A stretch of 64,000 bases of DNA from Dorea_A sp016295505 (GTDB lineage: Bacteria > Bacillota > Clostridia > Lachnospirales > Lachnospiraceae): the NCBI RefSeq assembly GCF_039832105.1, contig NZ_JBDOHS010000006.1, forward strand, positions 62,001 to 126,000, written 5' to 3'. The notes beneath the pieces were generated by a model. It worked only from the letters and a program-made list of their open reading frames with translations. It searched no databases and had not been told where the DNA came from. Both the position numbers and the translations under genes were made by a program. Of the stretch, positions 52,014 through 61,104 are shown piece after piece; within the stretch, counting starts at the first letter, position 1, and each line of letters starts with the position of its first letter.

Positions 52014-53543
52014 TTAGTCCAGATCGATAATATCCATCTGGAAGGTATCATCCATCTCAGAATGACTCTTTCTTTTCTCCGGATGAGAACTTAACAGATC
52101 AGAAGTATCATCAATAAAATCATCACTTCCGTCAAATCCGATATCGTCAAAATCAGATTCTTCGTAATATCCCTCGAAATTATCAAAAGCCTCTTCATCC
52201 AGTGGTTCAAAAGCTTCAAAATCATCTTCGTCTTCGATTCGAACCTGCTTTACCGGCTTTCTGACAGCAGGTCCTTCCTGCTTTGCAGACTGGGATTGTT
52301 TCTTTCCTTTTTTCTCTCCCTTTTTAGAAGATTTCTTCTTTGCCGGTACCGGATCTTCAAAGTCATCCTCATCTTCTTCCTCTTCATCATCCAGATCGAT
52401 TCCATATTCATCATACAGATCGTCCAGCTCCAGATTCCTGTGACGAAGCTTCACTGCAACAACAGTCAGAATGATCAGAAGGAACAGAATCAGCGCAGCA
52501 ATCAGAATCACTGCAATATCCAGGAAATCCTCAATCAGACTTAATATCTTTCCCCAGATTCCCTTTGCTGCCTTCTTATTCGCAGCTGTGTCATCGACAG
52601 ACTCTGTCTGCACATATCTCTGATATGTCTTATCCAGCGTATCATACTGGTACAGCACTTTCTGTCCATCTGTATTCAATGCATAGATCACGTAATACTC
52701 TGCGTTTTCCGTGTCCTGCCATGTGTCAAATTCTTTTCCGTTTAACGTAAGTGTTGTTTTCTGAAAACGTTCCGGAAGATTTACACTTCCATCATCTCTG
52801 AGCGGAATGATGTAGCGTCCGTTTGCAATCTCCACCTCTTCCATCGGTGTAAAGTTTCCTTTGTCTTCACTGTAAAGGAAAAAGTCTGCATCTCCTCCGT
52901 CTGCCGGTGTCAGATACATCGCAGATGTTCCACTTGCTTCCTGTGTGATCACCATGCAGGTCTCGCCTTCAAATTTCATCTCGCTTTTTACAAAGCCTTC
53001 CGGAATCAAGGCATCTGAGAAATCGTTGGTGATCACATACTGAGCTCCATCTACTTCTACCTGGATTCCATCTGTAACAGATGCTGTATCCTCTTCCTCA
53101 GTGATCAGAGAAGGATCCCCCGGTCCGATCGTAACTGCAGAACTTCCGGATGTGATCTCAAGCGCAGTTCCTGCCGAATCAATTCCCTCTGCGCCGGATA
53201 CTTCAATCTTTGTATCTCCTTCCTGAAGTGCCTGAAACTTTATCGAAAAATCCAGAGTGGTGCTTTCCCCTGATCCTGTCAGTGTAATCGTTCCTTTTCC
53301 TCCGGAAGCGTTCTCTCCGCTGATGAATCTCAGCATACTGCTGTCATAAGTCAACGTGATTTCTACGTTATTCACTGTAGACGCCGAAGTCATCTGCGCC
53401 TTTACTTCAACCTCGGCACCGACCGTTGTTGACGGATCTGAAAAATGTATCTCAGCTGACGCCGCATTCGCAACCATTGACAATCCCGGACACAGCATAC
53501 ATACCATAACCAGTACGGCCATTATCCTTTTTATTTTTCTCAT
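52014..53543 (-). CDS. Secreted/membrane protein with cohesin-type domain and acidic cytoplasmic tail
   Basis: The 509-residue protein has a signal peptide (IMAVLVMVCMLCPGLSMVANA) and a cohesin-like beta-sandwich (~30-145: IHFSDPSTTVGAEVEVKAQM, NNVEITLTYDSSMLRFISG). Next is an unassigned extracellular region (~160-330). One membrane helix follows (~350-375, IAVILIAALILFLLIILTVVAV). The cytosolic tail is very acidic and Lys-rich (~380-509; DDEEEEDEDDFEDP, KKSSKKGEKKGKK). No dockerin partner is in the window. ATG 53543 follows GAGGTAAGATAC. Function unknown; adjacency to LCP and glycan genes hints at a surface role. Confidence 0.8.
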   Translation of the reverse strand: MRKIKRIMAVLVMVCMLCPGLSMVANAASAEIHFSDPSTTVGAEVEVKAQMTSASTVNNVEITLTYDSSMLRFISGENASGGKGTITLTGSGESTTLDFSIKFQALQEGDTKIEVSGAEGIDSAGTALEITSGSSAVTIGPGDPSLITEEEDTASVTDGIQVEVDGAQYVITNDFSDALIPEGFVKSEMKFEGETCMVITQEASGTSAMYLTPADGGDADFFLYSEDKGNFTPMEEVEIANGRYIIPLRDDGSVNLPERFQKTTLTLNGKEFDTWQDTENAEYYVIYALNTDGQKVLYQYDTLDKTYQRYVQTESVDDTAANKKAAKGIWGKILSLIEDFLDIAVILIAALILFLLIILTVVAVKLRHRNLELDDLYDEYGIDLDDEEEEDEDDFEDPVPAKKKSSKKGEKKGKKQSQSAKQEGPAVRKPVKQVRIEDEDDFEAFEPLDEEAFDNFEGYYEESDFDDIGFDGSDDFIDDTSDLLSSHPEKRKSHSEMDDTFQMDIIDLD

Positions 53544-53609
53544 GTATCTTACCTCGTTTTTCTTCATACTCCGATTCACATACTACCCGACACAGATTTA
53601 TCCCGTTTC

Positions 53610-54974
53610 CTATTCTGTGCCAACATCACCGCCGGTATCTCCTCCGGTTCCTGTTCCGCCACCGGTATCTCCTCCGGTTCCCGTTCCGCCGCCGGCATCT
53701 CCTCCGGTTCCTGTTCCGCCGCCGGTGTCTCCTCCGGTTCCCGTTCCGCCGCCGGTATCTCCTCCGGTTCCTGTTCCGCCGCCGGTTCCCGTTCCGGATG
53801 AATTACCTCCATATCCGTTTGAACCACCGGTTCCATAATCCGGATAAGACTCATCCGGCTGTTCCATGATACCCTGACTGGACTCATCCGCATCTGCTTC
53901 ACGATCTCCGGCTTTTGCCACAATCTTACTGCTGATATTAGACACGTTCGAGGAAACACTGTAATTTTCTTCCGTTCCATATAAGAACTCATGGAGCTGC
54001 TCTACATTACTTTCCAGCGTAACCGGAATAACTACACTTCCCACATTACTCAACGTATCCGTTGTCTTGTCAAACGGGAATCCCGTCATCTCTCCAAGCT
54101 TATAATCAAATGCATCCGTCGCGTATTCCAGAATCTCTGTCAAAGTAAAGTTTGTAGATACTTCCGGAAATACTTTATCGATAATCTTATTCAGCTGCGA
54201 CGGTGTAATATTCTGCAGCTTCTGCACCACCTTTGCAAGTACTTCCCGCTGTCTTTCTGCACGTCGGAAATCATCCCCCGCCGTATAACGGATTCTTGCA
54301 TATGCAGTTGCCTGAATTCCATTCAATACCTGAGGTCCCGCTTCTGTTACACCGGGTGAACGCTTTCCTGTCACTTTCATAATCTCTGTAGCATAACCAC
54401 AGATATACGAGATCTCTTCCTCCTGTACATCTATCTCAACTCCGCCTACTGCATCGATAATATCAATCAGTGAGTTGAAGTTCACCGTTACATAATGCTC
54501 AATATCCAGATCCAAATTCTTATTCAACATTGCAACCGCCGCTTCCGGTCCTCCGAATGCATAAGCCGCATTTGCTTTATTTAACGTACTGTCTTTCTGT
54601 TCCAGCAGTGTATCACGATAAACAGACACCACCCTGACTTCCATCGTCTCTTTATTCAGACTCGCAATCATAATCGTATCGCTTCGCGTGTCCTCTTCCA
54701 GCTGATTATCACGAGAATCCACACCAAAAAGCGCCACGTTCAGATATCCTGTTCCGCGTTCTTTTGCTTCCTCTGATACGTTTAATTCTTCCGTATCAAG
54801 CTTTACAGTATCTATCTTCGACAGCTTGCTGGCAACAATCACTGCACCTACTGCTGCAACTGTTACGAAAGTGCCTCCCAGAATCGCACCAATCTTCTTT
54901 CCCAGCGACCAAGCTGCAAAACCTCTTTTCTTTGTTCTGCGGCCACGTCTGTAATGTCTCTTCCTACCTGCCAT
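53610..54974 (-). CDS. LCP family (LytR-CpsA-Psr) glycan-wall ligase with glycine/threonine-rich tail
   Basis: Attaches undecaprenyl-linked glycopolymers to peptidoglycan. The 454-residue protein has a basic N-terminus, one membrane helix (~30-48), and an LCP domain with NVALFGVDSRDNQLEEDTRSDTIMIASLN. VVSVYRDTLLEQKDS, NAAYAFGGPEAAVAMLNKNLDLDIEHYVTVNF and YARIRYTAGDDFRRAERQREVLA follow. The last ~60 residues are Gly/Thr/Asp repeats encoded by a 30-bp tandem repeat. Such a tail is unusual for LCP proteins. ATG follows GAAAGGACATAGAGTA. Confidence 0.93.
   Translation of the reverse strand: MAGRKRHYRRGRRTKKRGFAAWSLGKKIGAILGGTFVTVAAVGAVIVASKLSKIDTVKLDTEELNVSEEAKERGTGYLNVALFGVDSRDNQLEEDTRSDTIMIASLNKETMEVRVVSVYRDTLLEQKDSTLNKANAAYAFGGPEAAVAMLNKNLDLDIEHYVTVNFNSLIDIIDAVGGVEIDVQEEEISYICGYATEIMKVTGKRSPGVTEAGPQVLNGIQATAYARIRYTAGDDFRRAERQREVLAKVVQKLQNITPSQLNKIIDKVFPEVSTNFTLTEILEYATDAFDYKLGEMTGFPFDKTTDTLSNVGSVVIPVTLESNVEQLHEFLYGTEENYSVSSNVSNISSKIVAKAGDREADADESSQGIMEQPDESYPDYGTGGSNGYGGNSSGTGTGGGTGTGGDTGGGTGTGGDTGGGTGTGGDAGGGTGTGGDTGGGTGTGGDTGGDVGTE
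53641..53786. repeat. 30-bp tandem repeat (about five units) inside the LCP gene
   Basis: Units start at 53641, 53671, 53701, 53731 and 53761 (last partial), each beginning CCTCCGGTTCC and ending CCGGTATCT or a variant. On the minus strand they encode a ten-residue Gly/Thr/Asp repeat. Units differ by a few bases, mostly at wobble sites. Prone to length change. Confidence 0.9.
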
Positions 54975-55064
54975 TACTCTATGTCCTTTCTTGTCTCTTG
55001 TTGATAATATCTTAGACTATATTACCCTATTTTTCCTGAAACTTCAATCAAAAATCCCCGTCTT

Positions 55065-55991
55065 TCACCGGTTTTCCCAGTATGTTTTGCTCATAGAACA
55101 ATATTTTACCAGCCACAGGGGCAATTTTCGATAATTCTGTCCCAGTTTATATCCCAGATATTTACACCCACTTTTATAGACAAGAACAGGAATCAGATGT
55201 ATTTTTCGAGTTTTCACCAAATGTTTCACCGTCTGCTTTACAAGCCGTATGCCCTCGCTCTCCGAACGGATCTGTGCAAAGATCTCCGGATGATCCGCCT
55301 GTGAAACTGCCAGATCAAAATTCCTGTGAAACTGCTGCAGCCCTGAATAATTATGAGAATGAATCACCCGGGCTTCTGCCGTATATGCAATATAGTATCC
55401 ATGCATGACCATCTGAGCAGCCATGATCATATCCTCATTAAAAATGGTTTTTTTAGTAAATCCTCCCATTTCCAGATATTTTTTCCTACTGTATGCTGCA
55501 CACACATCAGAACAGAAGAAAGCTTTGATCCCCATCTCCGGAATATCTTCCTGCCCTTTGATTCTGCTTTCCTCCGGGTAATTAAACGTTCTTGTATATC
55601 GCTCAATATAATCACAGTCCTTTGCCGGCAACTGTCTTGCGTAGGATACTCCGATCATCTCCATTTCCCGAAGCGGCCTGGTCAGTTCTTCGATCAGTTT
55701 TCCGTCCGCCGGAACTGCATCCTGCGTCATAAATACCACAATATCTGCATCTGACATGCGGGCACCTTGATCGCGTGTTGCCCCGTGATCGAATTCTTCC
55801 GGCAGAATATGGGTGACAATCACCCCCGGAATCTGCTCAATCTCATCCGGGAACCGGTCAGACTTCGTATTAATTACATATATACGATGAATCGGATAGC
55901 TCTGTCTTCCAAGCCTCTTCAATATCTCTGTCAGTCTCCCGTCCGGCCGATAGGTCGGGATGATCACATCTACTTTCTTCTGATTATTCAT
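55065..55991 (-). CDS. Family 2 glycosyltransferase (rhamnosyltransferase-like)
   Basis: The 308-residue GT-A enzyme has KKVDVIIPTYRPDGRLTEILKRLGRQSYPIHRIYVINT (nucleotide binding), DADIVVFMTQDAVPAD (DxD-like) and FNEDMIMAAQMVMHGYYIAYTAEARVIHSHNYSGLQQFHR. The last is typical of bacterial rhamnosyltransferases acting on surface polysaccharide. It overlaps the polymerase gene by eight bases. Donor and acceptor are not determinable. Confidence 0.87.
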   Translation of the reverse strand: MNNQKKVDVIIPTYRPDGRLTEILKRLGRQSYPIHRIYVINTKSDRFPDEIEQIPGVIVTHILPEEFDHGATRDQGARMSDADIVVFMTQDAVPADGKLIEELTRPLREMEMIGVSYARQLPAKDCDYIERYTRTFNYPEESRIKGQEDIPEMGIKAFFCSDVCAAYSRKKYLEMGGFTKKTIFNEDMIMAAQMVMHGYYIAYTAEARVIHSHNYSGLQQFHRNFDLAVSQADHPEIFAQIRSESEGIRLVKQTVKHLVKTRKIHLIPVLVYKSGCKYLGYKLGQNYRKLPLWLVKYCSMSKTYWENR

Positions 55992-57309
55992 CCTCTTTAT
56001 TCATTCCTTTTCTTCTGTTAACATGTCCTACATACCAGTGCATCATTCCTGTCAGAGCCAGCCAGAACCACGTTGTCGGATTGCTGAACCACGTCGTAAA
56101 AAAAGCAAGTCCAAGATAGATGGCAATCTGCCCATAAAACAGATACGCCGTCGGATTTTTGCTGTTTTTCACCACATTCATCAGTATTTTTGCAACAATG
56201 CCTATCAGCATCGCAAAAAAGAATACTCCGAAAATGCCAAAATCATAATATGCATCATAAAACATGGTAAGTGTTGTCAGTTCCGGTTTCGTAAGGTAAA
56301 TCTGTGTAATATTCACCTGAGGGATCACAAACTTGAGTCCTGTCAGCGCAAAAAACGGAAACAACATTTTAATGCCCCACGTATGCTCTGTCATCTGTTC
56401 TACCATACAGTTGAAATTTTCAAAATTATTCGCCACATACATATAAGGCTGTGTGATAAAGATCGGCATTTTTTCCCACTTCATCTCGAATATGCTGTTC
56501 AGATACGAAACATCATGATGCCGGAATACTGTCAGAATAACATAGACCGGAACCAAGGCAACGATCAGTATCACCATGGTACGAATCCTGATCTTTTTAT
56601 TCACCATGATATAAGTTACCACGGCAAATCCAACAGCAAACAACAGCTGAAATCTCGACACACAGAGAAACGGAATCATAACAGCCGTCACATTGGCAGC
56701 CAGAAGTAACATCTTATTCCCAGCTGGTATCTTTGTACTGACCTTTATGTAAAGCACTGTAATTGCAGGGATCAGAATACAGCTTACCGTAAAATAATGA
56801 ACACCTGAAACATGAAAATAAGAATAGGCGTGTGGTTCATCTGAAAACAGTGGAATAAAACCTACTTTCACTGCCTCGAACGCAAAACACAGAATGGAAG
56901 CTGCCATCAGGCCAATGATGCAGTGCAGCAGACGACGTGCCTGCTCCTCATCTTTTTCCAGCTCTTTTTCTTCGACTTTTTCATACTTCTGCCCCCACTC
57001 GTATCCTATGCCAAAACCGCCAAAGATCAGAAAGAAACACAACCAGGTCACATAATTCCAGTCTGCCTGAAGTTTGCTCAGCTGCAGGCATGCAATTCCC
57101 TGTCCGCCTACCCATGCCAGAGTAAACAATGCCCGAAGCTCTACCAGACTCCCGCTTTCCTTTACCCAGTGGACATAGAGGAACAGAGCTTCTGCCATCA
57201 GGACCAGGCCCGACAGATAATGCAGACCTGCAAGGGATGCAATATAGCTTGCAAAAAAAGTCAGCATATACGTTCCGTATTCCATAATAATGTTATTGCG
57301 TTCCCTCAT
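55984..57309 (-). CDS. Wzy-like polysaccharide polymerase / O-antigen ligase-type membrane protein
   Basis: The 441-residue protein has about eleven to twelve membrane helices, a large loop (~270-330, HHDVSYLNSIFEMKWEKMPIF) and few charged residues in the membrane. This is the pattern of oligosaccharide repeat-unit polymerases (Wzy). Sequence identity in this class is low, so the call rests on topology and context among glycosyltransferase, LCP and priming-transferase genes. ATG 57309 follows GGAGATGTGCATA and overlaps the LCP gene end. Confidence 0.72.
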   Translation of the reverse strand: MRERNNIIMEYGTYMLTFFASYIASLAGLHYLSGLVLMAEALFLYVHWVKESGSLVELRALFTLAWVGGQGIACLQLSKLQADWNYVTWLCFFLIFGGFGIGYEWGQKYEKVEEKELEKDEEQARRLLHCIIGLMAASILCFAFEAVKVGFIPLFSDEPHAYSYFHVSGVHYFTVSCILIPAITVLYIKVSTKIPAGNKMLLLAANVTAVMIPFLCVSRFQLLFAVGFAVVTYIMVNKKIRIRTMVILIVALVPVYVILTVFRHHDVSYLNSIFEMKWEKMPIFITQPYMYVANNFENFNCMVEQMTEHTWGIKMLFPFFALTGLKFVIPQVNITQIYLTKPELTTLTMFYDAYYDFGIFGVFFFAMLIGIVAKILMNVVKNSKNPTAYLFYGQIAIYLGLAFFTTWFSNPTTWFWLALTGMMHWYVGHVNRRKGMNKEDE

Positions 57310-58423
57310 TATGCACATCTCCTTCAAATGTTGTCTTTATAGCTTCCGAACCTTCTTCTATTCCTGTCAGATAGACAATATCATTATGAATCTGCCGGAC
57401 TTTCTCAGATGGCTCATAATCAGTCTCACCAAACAGGTTCTGATGCAACTGTGTCACATTATTGTTCAGACTGATCGGCACTACATAAGCTCCTTCATGA
57501 TTGCGCACATTATCATCCGTCGTTACCGCATACGGGAAGCCTGTCGTATCTACAATATTATAATCCAGAATATTGGCAGCAAAACCCAGCATATCCTTGA
57601 TCGTCAGATTCGTCGATATCTGCGGAAAGACTTCATTTACTATCTGGTTCAGAGTCAGAATATCTGCCTTCTTGGCCTTCTCTGCAACTTTCTGAAGCAC
57701 CACCCGCTGACGCTCCGTACGTTTAAAATCCATGCCCTCCGTGTAACGTATTCTCGCATATCCCACTGCATGAACGCCATCCAGAAGCTGTGTTCCCGCC
57801 TCTTCCGGAATCTTGATCATCTCTTTTCCCACAACCTGTGCAGTCTCAAATGCATATCCGTTACTGTAATAAGCTTCTTCCGCCGTCATATCCATCTCAA
57901 TTCCGCCCAGCGCATCGATCACATCTACCAGCGCACTGAAATTAACGCTGATATAATTTTTGATATCCAGATCAAAATTCCGGTTTAGAAGGCTGATCGC
58001 CGCTTCCGGACCACCTTCATTGTATGCAGAATTCGCTTTTTCATAAGTCCCGTCTGACTGCTGCAAAAGGGTATCCCGATATACAGAAACAATCTTCACA
58101 TCATTTGTCTCATTATTGATACTTGCAATCATGATACAGTCACTCTGGACTCCTCCGTCAAGCTCTCCGTTTCTGGAATCGAGTCCAAACAGTGCAATAT
58201 TCGTATAAGGTCCGGTATCCCGATATGCTTCCAGCTTATCTTCATTCAATATATTGATATCCATTTTGTCAAGTTTAAAAAGTCCGTATGCAATGACACA
58301 GAGAACTGCCAGAATCAGGACCTCAGCAATTAATATCGCTGCTCTTTTCCGGCGTCTTCTGCGGATTTTTTTCCGGCGTTCTTCCCGTGCCTGTCTTTTG
58401 CTCATACGTTTCTTTCTGCTCAT
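57293..58423 (-). CDS. LCP family (LytR-CpsA-Psr) glycan-wall ligase, second copy
   Basis: The 376-residue protein has a very basic N-terminus (MSRKKRMSKRQAREERRKKI), one membrane helix (AAILIAEVLILAVLCVIAYGLF), and a full LCP domain. Its motifs are NIALFGLDSRNGELDGGVQSD, IVSVYRDTLLQQSDG, NSAYNEGGPEAAISLLNRNFDLDIKNYISVNF and YARIRYTEGMDFKRTERQR. It is clearly a paralogue of the protein at 53610 but without the Gly-rich tail. Between the priming transferase and the polymerase, so likely dedicated to this polysaccharide. Confidence 0.94.
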   Translation of the reverse strand: MSRKKRMSKRQAREERRKKIRRRRRKRAAILIAEVLILAVLCVIAYGLFKLDKMDINILNEDKLEAYRDTGPYTNIALFGLDSRNGELDGGVQSDCIMIASINNETNDVKIVSVYRDTLLQQSDGTYEKANSAYNEGGPEAAISLLNRNFDLDIKNYISVNFSALVDVIDALGGIEMDMTAEEAYYSNGYAFETAQVVGKEMIKIPEEAGTQLLDGVHAVGYARIRYTEGMDFKRTERQRVVLQKVAEKAKKADILTLNQIVNEVFPQISTNLTIKDMLGFAANILDYNIVDTTGFPYAVTTDDNVRNHEGAYVVPISLNNNVTQLHQNLFGETDYEPSEKVRQIHNDIVYLTGIEEGSEAIKTTFEGDVHNEGTQ

Positions 58424-58441
58424 ATTTATATCTCCTACATG

Positions 58442-59854
58442 TTAATAAGCATTTTTATTTACAAAACCTTTAAAAAATGTCAGGAATATAATCTTAAAAT
58501 CAAATCCCAGTGTCCAGTTTTCAATATAATACAGATCATACTCGATTCGTTTTCTGATAGACGTATCTCCACGATATCCATTTACCTGTGCCCAGCCGGT
58601 AAGCCCCGGACGCACCTGATGCTTCACACGATATCTCGGGATCTCCTCACTGAACTTTTCCACAAACTGCGGACGTTCCGGACGAGGTCCGACCAGACTC
58701 ATATCTCCTTTTAAGATATTGAACAGCTGTGGAAGTTCATCAATGCTCGTTTTACGAATAAACTTTCCGATCGGTGTAACCCGCGGATCATTCTTTGTTG
58801 TCCATCCCGCCTTCTCTTCCTTCGCTTCCTGAACGACCATCGACCGGAACTTGTACATATAGAAAGGCTTGTTCTGAAGTCCGATCCGCTCCTGCTTAAA
58901 GATCAGCGGACCGGGGGCTGTCACCTTAATGATCACAGCAGTCACTGCCATGATCGGTGAAAACAGCAGAATCGCAACAACGGCTCCAAATACATCCACA
59001 CATCTTTTCATAAAAGAATTCAGCATGTTATTCAGAGGAACGTGACGGATGTTAATAACCGGCAGTCCAAGCAGATCTTCTGTATATGGTTTCGTCGGAA
59101 TAATGTTATTGTAATCCGGAATAAACTTTGTATGCACACCGGATTTTTCACACATACTCACAATATGTTCCAGCTTATGATATTCAGCCAGCCCAAGCGT
59201 GATCGCAATCTCATCGAGACGGTTCTGTGGAAGGATGATCGTCAGATTCTCTGTCCGTCCCAGGACCTTGATTCCTCGATACTCCGTTCCTCTCGGCACG
59301 TTGTCTGCCAGAATTCCCCGGACGATATATCCCCACTCAGGATGTGATTTGATACGGTCAATGTACTGCTCCGCGGCACGGCTGTATCCGATCAGCAGGA
59401 TGTGTTTCTGATTATAGCCCTGCATTCTCATATTTCTCAGAGCTTCACGGATAATGTTTCTTACCACTACTTCACAGAACAAATTCACACAGAAAAAGAT
59501 AAAAATCATGGTTCTGGAAAAATCTGACTGCTTGGTCAGATACAGGATAAGTATAAATGCCATCAGGCCGATCGAATTGGCCTGCATGATATGCCATGCT
59601 TCCAGACGTCTGCCCTGGACACGCTTTGGTGTATACAGCTGAAATGCATAATACAGCACCAGATATCCCGGAACAATAAAGAGAAGAGCCTTGCAATATT
59701 CCTGCAAAGATAAAAACCACGGATCCAGTTCAAAGATCCCACTCTTGAATCTGAGATACCATGCAGCGATATATGAAAATATAATTACCATTGCGTCAAT
59801 CACGACGTGAAGTCTGTTCAATAATTTCTGATTATCTTTAATCACCTTTTCCAC
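58442..59854 (-). CDS. Undecaprenyl-phosphate sugar phosphotransferase (priming enzyme, WcaJ/CpsE type)
   Basis: Polyprenol-phosphate hexose-1-phosphate transferase that starts polysaccharide repeat synthesis. The 470-residue protein has four N-terminal membrane helices and a CoA-binding-like domain (~145-260; HILLIGYSRAAEQYIDRIKSHPEWGYIVRGILAD). A fifth helix (~285-310) precedes the catalytic domain with IKVTAPGPLIFKQERIGLQNKPFYMYKFRSM, KTSIDELPQLFNILKGDMSLVGPRPERPQFVEKF and RPGLTGWAQVNGYRGDTS. First gene of the envelope-glycan operon. Confidence 0.95.
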   Translation of the reverse strand: MEKVIKDNQKLLNRLHVVIDAMVIIFSYIAAWYLRFKSGIFELDPWFLSLQEYCKALLFIVPGYLVLYYAFQLYTPKRVQGRRLEAWHIMQANSIGLMAFILILYLTKQSDFSRTMIFIFFCVNLFCEVVVRNIIREALRNMRMQGYNQKHILLIGYSRAAEQYIDRIKSHPEWGYIVRGILADNVPRGTEYRGIKVLGRTENLTIILPQNRLDEIAITLGLAEYHKLEHIVSMCEKSGVHTKFIPDYNNIIPTKPYTEDLLGLPVINIRHVPLNNMLNSFMKRCVDVFGAVVAILLFSPIMAVTAVIIKVTAPGPLIFKQERIGLQNKPFYMYKFRSMVVQEAKEEKAGWTTKNDPRVTPIGKFIRKTSIDELPQLFNILKGDMSLVGPRPERPQFVEKFSEEIPRYRVKHQVRPGLTGWAQVNGYRGDTSIRKRIEYDLYYIENWTLGFDFKIIFLTFFKGFVNKNAY

Positions 59855-60079
59855 CCGTTTTCAACAAAATATTCTGTCCTGTCTCTCAAAAAATCAAAAC
59901 ATTACACTTTATAATACAATACTTTATCAGAATCGACAACCCAAAGTCACCCTCTTTTTCTTAACATTTCATTAACACTTTTGAAACAATTGCGTTTTTT
60001 CCATACAAGTTACGGTAGCATATGCCCTCTTTCTTTGCTATAATAATACATATCAAATACGAAAACGGAGTAAATCATC

Positions 60080-61060
60080 ATGAAAGTAACGATCGTAATT
60101 CCCAATTATAATGGAAAGCATTTCATGGAGCCCTGCCTTGCATCTCTGGAAAATCAGACATGCCGGAATTTCAGGATACTGGTTGTAGACAACGCTTCCA
60201 CTGACGGAAGTATTGAATATATGAAAGAACATTATCCGGATATTGAAGTGATAGCTCTGGATAAAAATTACGGATTCAGCAAAGCGGTAAATGTAGGCAT
60301 TCGTCACTCAGATACCCCCTATGTGATCCTTCTGAACAATGACACGACAGTTGACCCACATTATGTGGAAGAGATGGTCCTGGCGATCGAGAAGTCTCCT
60401 AAGATCTTCTCCGTCAGCAGCAAGATGATCCAGATGTATCATCCGGATCTGATCGACAGTGCAGGAGATCTCTACACACTGGTCGGCTGGGGCGTCTGCC
60501 GCGGAAACGGACGTCCGGTCAGCAATTATACAGAAGCAGATGAGATATTTACTGCCTGTGCAGGTGCTGCCATCTATCGCCGTAAAGTCTTTTCCAGAAT
60601 CGGATATTTCGACGAAAACCATTTTGCATATCTGGAAGATATCGATATCGGTTATCGTGCAAAGATCTATGGCTACAGAAACATGTATTGTCCGACCGCT
60701 CTTGTCTACCATGTCGGAAGCGGAACCAGCGGATCCAAGTACAATTCGTTTAAGGTAAAGCTGTCTGCACGCAACAATATTTATCTGAATTATAAAAATA
60801 TGCCCCTCGCACAGCTGATTCTGAACTTTGTTCCCCTGCTGCTGGGCTATCTGGTAAAATATCTGTTCTTCATAAAGAACGGATGGGGAGATGACTACAA
60901 AGAAGGAATCAAAGAAGGACTCGCGACTATGAAAAAGCAGAAAAAAGTAAAGTTTCGCATCCGCCATCTTTCAAACTATATTCAGATAGAAATAGAACTG
61001 ATCATCCATACCTTCGCTTATGCAAAGGACTGGTTTACAAGAAAATTATTAAAACGTTAA
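60080..61060 (+). CDS. Family 2 glycosyltransferase
   Basis: The 326-residue GT-A enzyme starts KVTIVIPNYNGKHFMEPCLASLENQT. It has VDNASTDGSIEYMKEHYPDIEVI, YVILLNNDTTVDPHYVEEM (DxD region), FTACAGAAIYRRKVFSRIGYFDENHFAYLEDIDIGYRAKIYGYR and a C-terminal hydrophobic segment (LAQLILNFVPLLLGYLVKYLFF). This matches WcaA/rhamnosyl-type bacterial transferases. It is divergent from the priming transferase across a 225-base region. ATG follows CGGAGTAAATCATC. Confidence 0.9.
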   Translation: MKVTIVIPNYNGKHFMEPCLASLENQTCRNFRILVVDNASTDGSIEYMKEHYPDIEVIALDKNYGFSKAVNVGIRHSDTPYVILLNNDTTVDPHYVEEMVLAIEKSPKIFSVSSKMIQMYHPDLIDSAGDLYTLVGWGVCRGNGRPVSNYTEADEIFTACAGAAIYRRKVFSRIGYFDENHFAYLEDIDIGYRAKIYGYRNMYCPTALVYHVGSGTSGSKYNSFKVKLSARNNIYLNYKNMPLAQLILNFVPLLLGYLVKYLFFIKNGWGDDYKEGIKEGLATMKKQKKVKFRIRHLSNYIQIEIELIIHTFAYAKDWFTRKLLKR

Positions 61061-61068
61061 TCATCAAA

Positions 61069-61097
61069 ACAGGGTGCTGTGAAAAACAGCACCCTGT
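61069..61097. terminator. Bidirectional terminator
   Basis: ACAGGGTGCTGT (61069-61080), GAAAA loop, ACAGCACCCTGT (61086-61097): a perfect 12-bp stem between convergent genes. Confidence 0.85.
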
Positions 61098-61104
61098 TAA
61101 TTCT

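Noticed and set aside
53641..53786. Regular 30-bp repeats as a CRISPR array
   Set aside because: Repeats are directly adjacent without unique spacers and encode an in-frame Gly/Thr tail.
53576..53992. Frame coding for Glu/Pro/Ala repeats
   Set aside because: Alternate reading of the LCP tail minisatellite; repeats translate as regular peptides in several frames.
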